From Rhizobium sp. (GTDB taxonomy: Bacteria; Pseudomonadota; Alphaproteobacteria; Rhizobiales; Rhizobiaceae): DNA of 46,075 nucleotides. Below, piece after piece: positions 7,469-14,881 of the stretch (the stretch's first letter is position 1; each line of letters opens with the position of its first letter). A program made the position numbers and the translations under genes. A model generated the notes under the pieces. That model was not told the DNA's origin, searched no databases, and worked only from the letters and a program-made list of their open reading frames with translations. The stretch spans positions 1-46,075 of the forward strand of contig JAPZUE010000049.1 of the NCBI GenBank assembly GCA_027533385.1, in the 5' to 3' direction.

Positions 7469-8279
7469 CGCGGACCGCTTTCGCGCCGCACGCGCCGTAG
7501 CGCAGGGGATGGCCGAACAGGACCGCGATGTTGCCAAACAGGCCGTCCTCGAACGGGATCAAAAAATAACCGTGCCGTTGAACCAAATCAAGGGGCGTCA
7601 GGAGGACACGCGGCAACTCAACGACGGGCACGTTGCCGCCCTGGCTGAATCGATCGGGGTCTTGGGACTGCTGGAACCCTTGGTGGTCGATCGTCGGCAC
7701 CGGCTGCTGGCGGGGGGGCACCGGCTGGCGGCCATCAAGCGGCTGCGGGACACCAACACGGAGGCGTATCAGATTCAATTTCCCGACGAGCTGATTCCCG
7801 TGCGGGTTATGCCCTTCGATGCCGACAACGACCCGGAGCGAGCCTTGCGCTGCGAAATCGCCGAGAATGAGCACCGGCGGGATTACACTCCAGCCGAGGT
7901 GCGCGTCCTGGCCGATCGCTTGCTCCAGGCGGGCTATACTTATCAGAGTCACCGGCCGCGCAAGGGAGAAAAGACGCTGGGGTCAGCCTTGGCGGTGGTC
8001 ATTGGCAAACATCGCCGCACCGTCAGCCGCTACCTCAACGAATATCTGGGGGAAGAAGGCGACAGGCAAAAAATAACTATGACAGATGTCATAGTTATTA
8101 ACGAGATTAAGGCATTACGAAAGCTCCAGAAAGGGATGCAAAAGTGGCAGGCGCTGCTGTCGGAGGATGCCAACACCCCCAAACGAGCCGAACTGGCCGC
8201 CAAGCTCCCGGAAATTCTCGCGCTGATTGAGGGCGTGCTGGCCGAGGCGGAAGAGACAGAAGAGCAACCTCAAACCTAA
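7449..8279 (+). CDS. parB: ParB-type partition protein with an embedded palindrome
   Basis: The 276-aa protein has the ParB/Sulfiredoxin N-terminal domain: LAESIGVLGLLEPLVVD followed by RHRLLAGGHRLAA (the CTP-binding GGHR-type box), then CEIAENEHRRDYTPAEV and an HTH region (IGKHRRTVSRYLNEYLG). It binds a centromere and partners ParA, whose gene overlaps its start. Codons for KITMTDVIVIN are made from a perfect 13-bp inverted repeat (8074-8101), which looks like an in-frame palindromic insertion. The C-terminal region is helical and acidic, suited to dimerization. Confidence 0.88.
   Translation: MSRQKSSADRFRAARAVAQGMAEQDRDVAKQAVLERDQKITVPLNQIKGRQEDTRQLNDGHVAALAESIGVLGLLEPLVVDRRHRLLAGGHRLAAIKRLRDTNTEAYQIQFPDELIPVRVMPFDADNDPERALRCEIAENEHRRDYTPAEVRVLADRLLQAGYTYQSHRPRKGEKTLGSALAVVIGKHRRTVSRYLNEYLGEEGDRQKITMTDVIVINEIKALRKLQKGMQKWQALLSEDANTPKRAELAAKLPEILALIEGVLAEAEETEEQPQT
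8074..8101. repeat. 13-bp perfect inverted repeat inside parB
   Basis: AATAACTATGACA, a 2-bp spacer (GA), then TGTCATAGTTATT. The AT-rich palindrome stands out against the GC-rich parB sequence. It is either a mobile palindromic unit inserted in frame or a ParB-binding site inside its own gene. Confidence 0.7.
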
Positions 8280-8349
8280 AAAAAGGGGCGTTGCCGAATG
8301 AGCAGTGGATTGGCTAAGGGGTGGCACTGGTACTCCGATGGGGGAAGCG

Positions 8350-8370
8350 ATGTTAACGGCGCGTTAACAT
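8350..8370. repeat. 21-bp palindrome copy 1 (core TGTTAACGGCGCGTTAACA)
   Basis: First of four copies (others at 12780-12800, 19751-19771, 26407-26427). It lies 70 bp after parB and is embedded in a longer repeat: 8323-8380 matches 19724-19781 with only about six mismatches. The TGTT...AACA ends recall ParB-binding parS sites, so a centromere role is possible. Confidence 0.7.
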
Positions 8371-8398
8371 TCTCTCGGATTTGACCATGCGGGACATC

Positions 8399-8432
8399 AA
8401 AAAAAAGCCCTTCCCCTATCAAGGGAAAGAGC
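8399..8432 (-). terminator. Rho-independent terminator of the SSB-like gene
   Basis: On the minus strand TTTCCC...GGGGAAG with flanking GCTC/GGC forms a hairpin followed by eight T, just past the stop at 8442. Confidence 0.7.
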
Positions 8433-8441
8433 TGTCATCGC

Positions 8442-8768
8442 TTAAGCCGCCATCGCCACCGCCTTCACCGGCAGGGGTTCCATCGGTGCGGCGCTGAATA
8501 TCCTCAGTGACACGCTGTGGTTGGGAGCGTCGGTGGCTGGTGGTTCGATCCGCAGCGCGCCCTCGACGAGGAGGTAGTTTTCAGCGCGGCGGTCTCGAAT
8601 GATATCTGCTGCCTGCCCATAAGCTTCATAGGGCAAGGTGATAGCTCCTGCAACTGCACCATTGACATCAGTGCCGGTGAAGTATTGGATCGTCAGCAAG
8701 CCAGTGAGGAGTCCTTCCTGGCTTTCCTCAACTGTCCGAACGCGAGCTTTGAAATGTGCGTAATTCAT
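8442..8768 (-). CDS. Possible SSB-like OB-fold protein
   Basis: This 108-aa protein begins MNYAHFKARVRTVEES and contains strand-like segments (LLTIQYF, AGAITLPYEAYGQAADII) and NYLLVEGALRIEPP, the same order as the strand-rich OB fold with V-E-G-x-L found in cyanobacterial SSB-type proteins. It lies directly downstream of ssb on the same strand. It lacks an acidic SSB tip, ending in an alanine-rich tail. A good Shine-Dalgarno (AGGAGG) precedes the ATG, and a degenerate CGCTAG motif lies 32 nt upstream of the start. The single-strand binding role is inferred from shape and context. Confidence 0.55.
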   Translation of the reverse strand: MNYAHFKARVRTVEESQEGLLTGLLTIQYFTGTDVNGAVAGAITLPYEAYGQAADIIRDRRAENYLLVEGALRIEPPATDAPNHSVSLRIFSAAPMEPLPVKAVAMAA

Positions 8769-8800
8769 TAATGCCTCCTAAGTGTGCTTGCCTTGTGCGA

Positions 8801-8808
8801 ACGCTAGT
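8801..8808 (-). promoter_or_regulatory. Degenerate CGCTAG element upstream of SSB-like gene
   Basis: ACGCTAGT lies 32 nt before the start codon at 8768, the same spacing as the exact GCGCTAGC sites of neighbouring genes. Confidence 0.4.
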
Positions 8809-8853
8809 TCGGGAATGGCGAGGACGCGATCGCCCCCGCCTCTGTGGTACGTG

Positions 8854-9273
8854 CTAGAACGGAATCTCCTCCAGGCTGTCCAAGTCGGGTGAGTTCTGAG
8901 TTTGTGCCTGGGAAGCTTCCGTAGCAGTCCCCTTGCTGTTTCCCAACAGTTCGATGCGGATGGCGCGGACGACTGGCTTGATCCGTTCCTGTTCGGTGTT
9001 CTTGTCAGTCCAGCGGTCGAAGCGCAGTTCGCCGATAATGCCGACCTGGTCGCCTTTGGTGACGTAGTTAGCCAGAACCTCAGCCTGCTTGCCCCATGCT
9101 TCCACGGGAAACCAATCAGGGTCTTGGTTCTTGCCCGGCCGGCGTACCGCGAGATTGACCTTCGTGACGACACTGCCTGACTCAAAGTAGCGGGTCTCAG
9201 GGTTTGTCCCCGCTCGCCCTACTAAGGTGACGGAGTTGATGATGTTGGCTGTAGTCTTGTTGTTCTGAGACAT
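8854..9273 (-). CDS. ssb: Single-stranded DNA-binding protein
   Basis: The 139-aa protein has a complete OB-fold: NSVTLVGRAGTNPETRYFESG, VTKVNLAVRRP, WFPVEAWGKQAEVLANYVTKGDQVGIIGELRFDRWTD, then a flexible Gln/Ser-rich linker and the acidic tip LDSLEEIPF, the SSB-Ct peptide through which SSB recruits repair and replication proteins. Length is slightly short of the usual 150-180 aa because of the short linker. It has a strong Shine-Dalgarno (GGAGG) and an exact GCGCTAGC site 33 nt upstream of the start. Together with plasmid-borne polymerase III subunits it points to a replication gene set carried by the plasmid. Confidence 0.93.
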   Translation of the reverse strand: MSQNNKTTANIINSVTLVGRAGTNPETRYFESGSVVTKVNLAVRRPGKNQDPDWFPVEAWGKQAEVLANYVTKGDQVGIIGELRFDRWTDKNTEQERIKPVVRAIRIELLGNSKGTATEASQAQTQNSPDLDSLEEIPF

Positions 9274-9306
9274 GAGAGTCCTCCAATGATTTGCTCGGGA
9301 ACTCTC

Positions 9307-9314
9307 GCGCTAGC
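9307..9314 (-). promoter_or_regulatory. GCGCTAGC element upstream of ssb
   Basis: Exact GCGCTAGC, 33 nt before the ssb start, within a wider near-palindrome (GAACTCGC...GAGAGTTC on the minus strand). One of seven exact copies at 32-39 nt from start codons in this block. Confidence 0.55.
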
Positions 9315-9321
9315 GAGTTCT

Positions 9322-9531
9322 TAGAAGGCAGGAGAAGGCAGAGGGCAGAGGGCAGGAGGTGGTGATTGAGGAGTTGCCCCCAATGCTTTAGGCCCAAGGG
9401 AAGCCGCTTGGGTCGGTAGGTGTGAGAAGGGATGAAGGAATTCCCCTTCTGCCCTCTGACTTGAAAGTCCCACTTTCATGCTTGGCGGTGACCCCAAGTC
9501 ATGAGGACTGCCTCCTGCCTCCTGCCTTCTA
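9322..9531. repeat. MITE-like low-complexity element between ssb and DUF488 gene
   Basis: TAGAAGGCAGGAG at 9322-9334 is exactly inverted at 9519-9531, bounding about 210 bp. The arms belong to the GGCAG-type repeats; inside is a hairpin GCCCAAG...CTTGGG (near 9390-9412). The right arm abuts the stop codon of the next gene. No gene is inside. Confidence 0.5.
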
Positions 9532-9894
9532 CCGAGCAATGTCCCTCCCGCCGAAGCAATCCGGCCGGTAACGTTCAACAAAAGCGATCGCCAGATTTCG
9601 ATGACAGAACTGCCCGGCTTTCTCCCAGCAGAGGAGCGTCATGTCAACACTGGGGTCGAGACTGTCTAGCCAGGCACGAATCTGGGGCAAGGAGCGGCGC
9701 ATCTGTTCTCGATAGCGGCTGATGTAGCCTTCTATGTCGATGCCGCCGTTCTTGTAATCGGACAGAATGCTCTGCTCTGGCACGAAGATAGCGAGTTTGC
9801 CATCCACCGCTATCTTCTGCGGCTCGGAGCGAGAGATGGAGATGCGCGAGCCATGATGGTTCTCGCTCTGGAAGTAGCTTGCTGAGTAAATCAC
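9529..9894 (-). CDS. DUF488-like small protein
   Basis: The 121-aa protein starts at a GTG (MIYSASYFQSENHHGSRISISRSEP). A strand-helix pattern leads to LPQIRAWLDSLDPSVDMTLL followed by CWEKAGQFCHRNLAIAFV; the C-W/A-E-K-x-x-x-x-C-H-R motif is the hallmark of DUF488-type proteins, whose biochemical role is unclear. A GCGCTAGC element lies 32 nt upstream of the start. Downstream is a repeat element and then ssb. The family call rests on the Cys-His-Arg motif. Confidence 0.6.
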   Translation of the reverse strand: MIYSASYFQSENHHGSRISISRSEPQKIAVDGKLAIFVPEQSILSDYKNGGIDIEGYISRYREQMRRSLPQIRAWLDSLDPSVDMTLLCWEKAGQFCHRNLAIAFVERYRPDCFGGRDIAR

Positions 9895-9926
9895 GGTATC
9901 TGGTTCCTAGAAGGTCAGAGATACTG

Positions 9927-9934
9927 GCGCTAGC
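9927..9934 (-). promoter_or_regulatory. GCGCTAGC element upstream of DUF488-like gene
   Basis: Exact GCGCTAGC, 32 nt before the GTG start at 9894. Confidence 0.55.
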
Positions 9935-9939
9935 CTGGT

Positions 9940-10128
9940 CTATGGTCTGAAAGCAACCGTCTCCGTGTTCATCACTTCGCAGAGGGCATCTATCTCCTCA
10001 TCCGAGAGAGGCTCGATGTCCTCGTAAAAGTGAGGGAACGCATTTCGTTCGTCATCGTTCACGGTAGCCTGCCAGTGGCGCAGGGCGGCAAGAATGGTAG
10101 CAAGGTCGCGGTCAGTTAACTGATACAT
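9940..10128 (-). CDS. Small acidic hypothetical protein
   Basis: The 62-aa product (MYQLTDRDLATILAALRHWQ...PLSDEEIDALCEVMN) is acidic and predicted mainly helical. Similar short proteins with a D-x-x-T-I-L-x-A-L-R-x-W-Q start and L-S-x-E-E-I-D-x-L end appear scattered in cyanobacterial and phage genomes; no function is known to me. No CGCTAG element is found at the usual distance. Confidence 0.55.
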   Translation of the reverse strand: MYQLTDRDLATILAALRHWQATVNDDERNAFPHFYEDIEPLSDEEIDALCEVMNTETVAFRP

Positions 10129-10226
10129 AGCGTGTCATCGGGTGAGTTGTACGAAGTATTCGATCAGGCGGGAGTAGAAAACGAAAGCTGAATGGTAACA
10201 GCGTCGCCCTAGTGGACGGAGCCAGC

Positions 10227-10272
10227 CATACAATATGTTGATACTTGTTAATAACTAGCAACAGATTGTATG
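10227..10272 (+). promoter_or_regulatory. Probable operator of the AbiE-type pair
   Basis: CATACAATATGTTG (10227-10240) is inverted as CAACAGATTGTATG (10259-10272) with one mismatch and an 18-bp AT-rich spacer, ending 8 bp before the start at 10281. AbiEi antitoxins are known to autoregulate by binding inverted repeats in their promoter. Confidence 0.6.
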
Positions 10273-10280
10273 ATAGAAGG

Positions 10281-10871
10281 ATGAATTACGAGAAGCACAT
10301 CATCTCAAAGGCAAAGAAACTCGGGGTTATTCGACCCCGCGATGTCAGTGCGCCGAGAAACGTGCTGGGTGAACTGGTCGAAAAGGGAGTGCTTGAGCGC
10401 ACTGGTTGGGGACTGTATCGGCTACCCTCACTTGAACCATCTGAGCATCATTCCCTCGTAGAGATCTCGGCGAGAATTCCTCACGCTGTCGTGTCCCTGC
10501 TCTCAGCACTTCAGTTTCACGGGGTAGGAACCCAGAGTCCACATCAAGTGTGGATCACCATCGATGTGAGAGCCCGCAAGCCCCATTTAACATATCCGCC
10601 CCTCCGCATCGTGCGAGCCTCTGGTACAGCACTGACCGCAGGGATTGAGTACCATCAGATCGAGGGTCGCCAAGTTGCGATCTACTCAATCGAGAAGACC
10701 ATTGCCGACTGCTTCAAGTACCGAAACAAGATCGGTCTCGATGTCGCACTTGAGGCACTTAAGGAGGCTTGGGTTGGTCGGCGCCTGAATGTGGATGCTC
10801 TGTGGAGATACTCGGAGATCTGCCGGGTCACTAACGTGATTCGCCCGTATGTTGAGGCAATCCAAGTATGA
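10281..10871 (+). CDS. abiEi: AbiEi-family antitoxin
   Basis: The 196-aa protein starts at 10281 (MNYEKHIISKAKKLGVIRPRD) and has an N-terminal winged helix (LGELVEKGVLERTGWGLYRLP) followed by the AbiEi-type C-terminal part (SARIPHAVVSLLSALQFHG, VWITIDVRARKPH, YSIEKTIADCFKYRNKIGLDVALEALK). In AbiE type IV systems this protein represses transcription and neutralizes the AbiEii nucleotidyltransferase toxin. It overlaps the next frame by 4 nt as in intact pairs, but the toxin there is truncated. Codon use and plus orientation set it apart from its minus-strand neighbours, suggesting insertion of a complete pair followed by decay. Confidence 0.82.
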   Translation: MNYEKHIISKAKKLGVIRPRDVSAPRNVLGELVEKGVLERTGWGLYRLPSLEPSEHHSLVEISARIPHAVVSLLSALQFHGVGTQSPHQVWITIDVRARKPHLTYPPLRIVRASGTALTAGIEYHQIEGRQVAIYSIEKTIADCFKYRNKIGLDVALEALKEAWVGRRLNVDALWRYSEICRVTNVIRPYVEAIQV

Positions 10872-11065
10872 GTGAAGCAAGGAACATAGCAGCATCAGTT
10901 CATGCCAGACTTCTGAATCTGGCTCGGGAGCGAGAGATCCAGTTCAACTTAATCCTTCCGCGCTATGGGGTCGAGCGACTGCTCTACCGGCTCTCACGTT
11001 CTGAACATTCTTCTCGCCTCAATTCGAGCGTCACAAACTGGGATGCTCCCGATCCCTGGAGATAG
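10868..11065 (+). pseudogene. AbiEii toxin, N-terminal remnant
   Basis: Sixty-five residues are left: MSEARNIAASVHARLLNLAR...RYGVERLLYRLSRSEHSSR matches the start of AbiEii/AbiGii nucleotidyltransferase toxins, which are normally near 300 aa. After SEHSSR the frame continues with unrelated residues and stops. The catalytic G-S-x10-D-x-D region is missing, so it cannot be an active toxin. The break lies near 11020, just before an inverted repeat at 11095-11141. Confidence 0.75.
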
Positions 11066-11094
11066 CAGATAAAAGGAAGGTGTTTGCTTTATCT

Positions 11095-11141
11095 GCACGT
11101 TATCTGCACACAGCAACTCTTAGGGTATGCAGATAACGTGC
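11095..11141. repeat. 14-bp inverted repeat at the AbiEii break point
   Basis: GCACGTTATCTGCA (11095-11108) and its exact complement (11128-11141), with outer ATCTGCAC/GTGCAGAT copies (11091-11098 and 11150-11157). The inner arms lie just downstream of the stop of the 11144 gene on the minus strand and the outer arm extends into its 3' end. The structure could be a bidirectional terminator or the scar of the event that truncated the toxin. Confidence 0.5.
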
Positions 11142-11143
11142 CG

Positions 11144-11905
11144 TTATTGTGCAGATATGATGCCCAAACACACCGTCTTGGTTCCCTGCCCCTTCTGCCG
11201 CTGCTTGTCCATCCGCTCGTACTGAGCGAATGCCTCTGGCAGGGACTCATAGGTGACGGAGAGGCCATCCGCGTGCCACTCTGCCACGGACTCTTCAAAC
11301 CAGATACCCGCAGGGATGAGGTCATGCGAATCCGAACACCCATTGTTGTGCGAGAGGTGAATCGCAATCGCCTGGGGCAAGAGCCGCTCGAACCAGCACC
11401 TGACCTCTGCATTGCGCCCCCGCGCCCAGAGGTTAATGTGGGAGATGTCGAGTAGAAGCGGGATGTCGGTCAGGGCATCCGGCTGGGTGCAGAAATCATC
11501 GGCACAGAGCCAGTAATTCGTTGCGGGCATCACCTCCAGGCAGACGGGGATGCCGAGCAGCGATTCGAGGGCTTCTCGGTTGCGCCGTATGCCGTCGAGG
11601 GACATTTCGCTCCGCAACGGCGGGTGTACGGACAGGAGGCGCACGTCGCGGCTGATGATGCGCTGCCGGTATCCATGCCAGCTATCAGGCTCGGCGATCG
11701 AGAAGGGCAGTTTGTGTGCGCCCTCATACAGGCAGCGGTCGTGGAGGACGAGAGGGATGTCAGTCGGGATGAGCGCGAGGTCACAGCGAGTGCCCACAGC
11801 GAGTTCGAGGAAGTCGAGCGCGAGTTGCCCTTTGAGCGATCCATAGATCTCAAGGCATTCGGGCAGCGTCCGCTGCCCGATAGCGGTCATGCTCAGTCCA
11901 ATCAT
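11144..11905 (-). CDS. TIM-barrel, xylose-isomerase/endonuclease IV-like protein
   Basis: The 253-aa protein has a series of strand-end motifs typical of metal-binding (beta/alpha)8 barrels: LDFLELAVG, PLVLHD, RLLSVHPP, VCLEVMP, LLLDISHIN, AIHLSHNNGCSDSHDLIP and TYESLP. The succession H, H, E, D-x-x-H, H, D-x-H, E matches ligands of the AP-endonuclease-2/sugar isomerase and DUF692 superfamilies. Substrate is unknown. Its ATG overlaps the stop of the DUF6878-like gene by 4 nt, so these two are one operon, probably with the GHKL ATPase upstream. It may act in a nucleic-acid or peptide-modification pathway; this is inference. Confidence 0.55.
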   Translation of the reverse strand: MIGLSMTAIGQRTLPECLEIYGSLKGQLALDFLELAVGTRCDLALIPTDIPLVLHDRCLYEGAHKLPFSIAEPDSWHGYRQRIISRDVRLLSVHPPLRSEMSLDGIRRNREALESLLGIPVCLEVMPATNYWLCADDFCTQPDALTDIPLLLDISHINLWARGRNAEVRCWFERLLPQAIAIHLSHNNGCSDSHDLIPAGIWFEESVAEWHADGLSVTYESLPEAFAQYERMDKQRQKGQGTKTVCLGIISAQ

Positions 11906-12723
11906 ACGCGCCCCCCAAGCTCTCTGGCTGCTGATAGTACCGCATCGCGGATCTGGGCGTTGATGGAAGCAATCTCCTGTTCGGGATGCTCAGGCCGCAC
12001 CAGCTTCTCGCACCAGAGATCCTCATCGATATCGGGCAGGCAATTCTGGAAGATTAGCTCGTCCCAATCAGGATTCTCATCGCTGTGGGTGTTATTGGGG
12101 TCTAGTCGTGTTCTGAGTGCCTTCATCGCCTCATCGCTTACAAACGAGATAGCGACGAGGGAGATGCACCTGACATATCCGCCCTCGTCGTTGTACTCGA
12201 AGTCGCCTTGAAAGGTCAGGCTCTCGACCTCCGTGAAGTCGAGCCAGAATTGCAGCAAGGTGCGCTGCGTCTCAGTGCGGTTGAGCAGGGCACTCAAGTC
12301 ATAGACGGCAGAGGGGAGTTCGAGGAGAGGCATTTCTGGCCTTAGCTCACCTTCTTCCTCGATGTCGGTATCGTCCTCGACCGCATCACCTTTGAAGTTC
12401 CAACACTGCTTGGTGGTATCGTACTCGGTGTATCTCTGATTGTGGACGTGGGCGATCCGCTCGTTGGTGAAGTCGAACGTGACCCACCCCTCGCTGCCAC
12501 TATCTATCTCCCACCCCGGTTCGAGGATGTCCTCGACAAAGAGGGTGAGTACCTTCACCTCGTGCGCGGAGATGTGCGCTGCGAGAGTGGGCGGGTCATA
12601 TTCAGGAGGGTCGATGTCCCCGCTATCGCCCTCCCCGTAGTATTCGATGAGGATCTTGGTGGCTCCCATTGCCTTGAGTTTGGCAAGGAGAAGCTTTAGG
12701 TTATCGGGTATCGTTTCGTTCAT
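11902..12723 (-). CDS. DUF6878-like acidic protein
   Basis: The 273-aa acidic protein starts at 12723 (MNETIPDNLKLLLAKLKAMG); this start is favoured because it puts the GCGCTAGC element exactly 32 nt upstream, as for its neighbours. The segment ILIEYYGEGDSGDIDPPEY resembles the Y-x-G-x-G-D-S-G-x-I motif of DUF6878-type proteins. The C-terminal part has a CISLVAISF strand and many Asp/Glu residues. Function unknown. It overlaps the TIM-barrel gene (4 nt) and follows the GHKL ATPase gene, separated from it by palindrome copy 2. Confidence 0.55.
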   Translation of the reverse strand: MNETIPDNLKLLLAKLKAMGATKILIEYYGEGDSGDIDPPEYDPPTLAAHISAHEVKVLTLFVEDILEPGWEIDSGSEGWVTFDFTNERIAHVHNQRYTEYDTTKQCWNFKGDAVEDDTDIEEEGELRPEMPLLELPSAVYDLSALLNRTETQRTLLQFWLDFTEVESLTFQGDFEYNDEGGYVRCISLVAISFVSDEAMKALRTRLDPNNTHSDENPDWDELIFQNCLPDIDEDLWCEKLVRPEHPEQEIASINAQIRDAVLSAARELGGRV

Positions 12724-12755
12724 GATCCTAATGGGCATGATGTCGCGCCGTACCG

Positions 12756-12763
12756 GCGCTAGC
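12756..12763 (-). promoter_or_regulatory. GCGCTAGC element upstream of DUF6878-like gene
   Basis: Exact GCGCTAGC, 32 nt before the ATG at 12723. This spacing helps choose that start over ATGs at 12738 and 12768. Confidence 0.55.
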
Positions 12764-12779
12764 CGCACCCTCCAGCAAA

Positions 12780-12800
12780 ATGTTAACGCGCCGTTAACAT
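12780..12800. repeat. 21-bp palindrome copy 2, opposite orientation
   Basis: TGTTAACGCGCCGTTAACA core, the reverse complement of the other three copies, ending within the stop codon of the GHKL ATPase gene. Confidence 0.7.
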
Positions 12801-14446
12801 CACTCCCGAAACTCGACCGCTACCGCTCCATCGCTCGTAAGGCGTATCGCCGTCTCCTGACCTCGCGGTAAGAGCCAGCGCAGGTGGCGGTCAACCACCA
12901 GGCGGATGCGCTCTTGGCGAGCTACTTCTTCGCAGGAGAGAATTTTGTGCGCTCTTGAAGTCGCCTCTTCCGTGAAATCCTCTTCCTGGGTCGTCCAGCT
13001 ATCTGAGCTACTGTCGTCGGACGGATAGAAGAAACTCTGCTTGAGCAGTTCTACTAAGCACTCCACCTCAAGGGTGCTGGCCTTGGTTACGAAGAGTGTC
13101 ACACATTCCATTTCAGACCAGTAGAATACCTCTTCAACATAGAAGGCTATATCGGTAGTAAACGAGATTGTTTCGCTAGTGCCGTCTGAATGAGCGATAG
13201 TTGCTGTGACGATAATCCCATCTGGTCTTACCTGTCCAGCTTCAGTGGCTGCCTCTTCGGGGGTCAATGTGCGCTCGCCGAATTGAATCTCAAACGAAAC
13301 CTCAGTGAGTTTAGGGAGTTGGTCGTACCAGGAATATCCTCGATACTTATCCCAAGCAGCTACGAGATGATGCGGTAGCTCGGCATTCTCGAATCCTCGC
13401 CAGAAGGCTTGGGCATCTGGCGGTTCTAAGTCGGCATCGAAGACGATGGTGCGCTCTGCCACTGATACCTCTTCCGCTGACTCCCAATCATCTGGGTTTG
13501 CCGTTCTTGGGACGTATGCGCTGAGGGTTCGTGCCGCTTCGGGCAGTTCAAGGCCCAACTCTTTCGCCCGCAGCCAGTCCTGATATGGCAATTGGTGAGG
13601 GATTCCGTTGCCGCATTGGAGGGCGATGTACTGATAGATAGCGCGGTGGCACTCTCGTTTGAGGTCTTCAAAGAATTGGTTTCTGACAACCTCCTTGCGG
13701 GCGGGCAGTACCAGTTGCAGGTCGGGGCAATCAATGACATCGAGCGATACGGTGAGAGTGCGGTTCCAGCACCACTCCACCCTGGGTAAGTGGGTGTCGA
13801 TGACGAGTCCGTGGAAGTTGATCTGAGTCTTCCAATGGTGTTCGACCACGCCGAGGGTGAGTCCTGCCCAGGAGTAACGGTATAGTGCTGCTTCTAGGAA
13901 CTGCTGGCGGGGGAGTTCCTTCCCATCAACCAGTACCGGCAGCGGGTAGTAGAGGGCGCAGGCTTCAGCGATGCTGCGGTAGTTCCGCGCTTCAAATTCG
14001 GTCAGGGGAAACGAGATCCGCGTACCTTGGAGGTCATCACCCTGCTCGATCGCCACGTCCTCCTGTCCGCAGAACTTGCGCTCGTTGAGGGCAATCTTCT
14101 TCCCCCATGATTCAACGAGGCAGGTGCGACTTGCCAGGGAGAATAAACCGCAGCCTGCCGGGTCTTCACTCGCCTGCATCGTGCCATCCCAGCCACTGCC
14201 GCCTAAGTCGATGGCTACACTATCTCGGAAGATGCCAGTACCGTCATCTTCGACGGTCAGCAGCATAGTTGCTGGGTTGTAAGCGATCGCCACATGGGTG
14301 AACCCCGCACGTCGCGCATTCTGGAGCAACTCGTTCAAGATGTCCGTGAGGCTGGCATTAAAGAAGTTCCGCGCCTTTTCCAGCAGCTTGGGGTTGATGC
14401 CGACGCGGAAAGTGTCGGGGCGCGTTTGTTGGATGGTTTGCGTCAT
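12800..14446 (-). CDS. GHKL-fold (Hsp90/histidine-kinase-like) ATPase
   Basis: The 548-aa protein has a Bergerat-fold ATP-binding domain: N-box ILNELLQNARRAG (about residues 35-47), G1 box VEDDGTGI, and lid motif DPAGCGLFSLASR. The rest (about 180-548) is not recognised: it has strand-rich middle segments and an acidic stretch (SSDDSSSDSWTTQEED) near residue 485. GHKL ATPases act in chaperones, DNA mismatch repair, topoisomerases and several anti-phage systems, so a nucleic-acid or defence role is plausible. It probably heads a three-gene unit with the DUF6878-like and TIM-barrel genes. A GCGCTAGC element lies 39 nt upstream. Confidence 0.7.
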   Translation of the reverse strand: MTQTIQQTRPDTFRVGINPKLLEKARNFFNASLTDILNELLQNARRAGFTHVAIAYNPATMLLTVEDDGTGIFRDSVAIDLGGSGWDGTMQASEDPAGCGLFSLASRTCLVESWGKKIALNERKFCGQEDVAIEQGDDLQGTRISFPLTEFEARNYRSIAEACALYYPLPVLVDGKELPRQQFLEAALYRYSWAGLTLGVVEHHWKTQINFHGLVIDTHLPRVEWCWNRTLTVSLDVIDCPDLQLVLPARKEVVRNQFFEDLKRECHRAIYQYIALQCGNGIPHQLPYQDWLRAKELGLELPEAARTLSAYVPRTANPDDWESAEEVSVAERTIVFDADLEPPDAQAFWRGFENAELPHHLVAAWDKYRGYSWYDQLPKLTEVSFEIQFGERTLTPEEAATEAGQVRPDGIIVTATIAHSDGTSETISFTTDIAFYVEEVFYWSEMECVTLFVTKASTLEVECLVELLKQSFFYPSDDSSSDSWTTQEEDFTEEATSRAHKILSCEEVARQERIRLVVDRHLRWLLPRGQETAIRLTSDGAVAVEFRE

Positions 14447-14485
14447 GGATAAACCTCGATGGTAGTGGTTCGTCCATGCGGGGCG

Positions 14486-14493
14486 GCGCTAGC
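14486..14493 (-). promoter_or_regulatory. GCGCTAGC element upstream of GHKL ATPase
   Basis: Exact GCGCTAGC, 39 nt before the ATG at 14446, the largest spacing among the exact copies. Confidence 0.5.
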
Positions 14494-14629
14494 CGGGGGA
14501 GAGGAGGCAGAGGGGGCAGGGGGACTCTCCCCTCTGCGGTAAAATCCACGGTTTGGTATGATTAATATTGAGTAGGCGCCAGCCAGCAACCAGACCGAAA
14601 ATTCAAAGTAAGTGCGTGAGGGCAAGCTG

Positions 14630-14881
14630 ATGCAAATTACCCTGAACTTACCTGACAGCCTCAGCCAAACCGAAACCTTTAATCAGAGCGATTGGCTCCG
14701 GGAAATTGCCATTGCCCTGTTTCAGCAAGAGCGGATTTCCCTCAGCCGCGCCAGCAGAATTGCCGGGATAGAAATCATGGACTTTCAAAAGCTGCTGGCA
14801 GAGCGCGGCATTTGTGTTCACTACGATGTGGAAGACTTTGAGCAGGATGTTCAGCACCTGCGTGAGCGGGGCTGGCTATGA
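14630..14881 (+). CDS. UPF0175-family antitoxin
   Basis: The 83-aa protein MQITLNLPDSLSQTE...WLREIAIALFQQERISLSRASRIAGIEIMDFQKLLAERGI has the beta strand, helix and R-A-S-R-I-A-G-I/L HTH-like pattern of the UPF0175 family. These are the usual antitoxin partners of DUF3368 PIN-domain toxins, and such a gene follows with a 4-nt overlap. The start at 14630 is favoured over 14612 because it gives the conserved M-Q-I-T-L. It lies on the plus strand between minus-strand genes and looks intact. Confidence 0.8.
   Translation: MQITLNLPDSLSQTETFNQSDWLREIAIALFQQERISLSRASRIAGIEIMDFQKLLAERGICVHYDVEDFEQDVQHLRERGWL

Noticed and set aside
11084..12211. Plus-strand frames opposite the TIM-barrel and DUF6878-like genes
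   Set aside because: The minus-strand frames have clear motifs, translational coupling and a shared upstream element; the plus frames do not.
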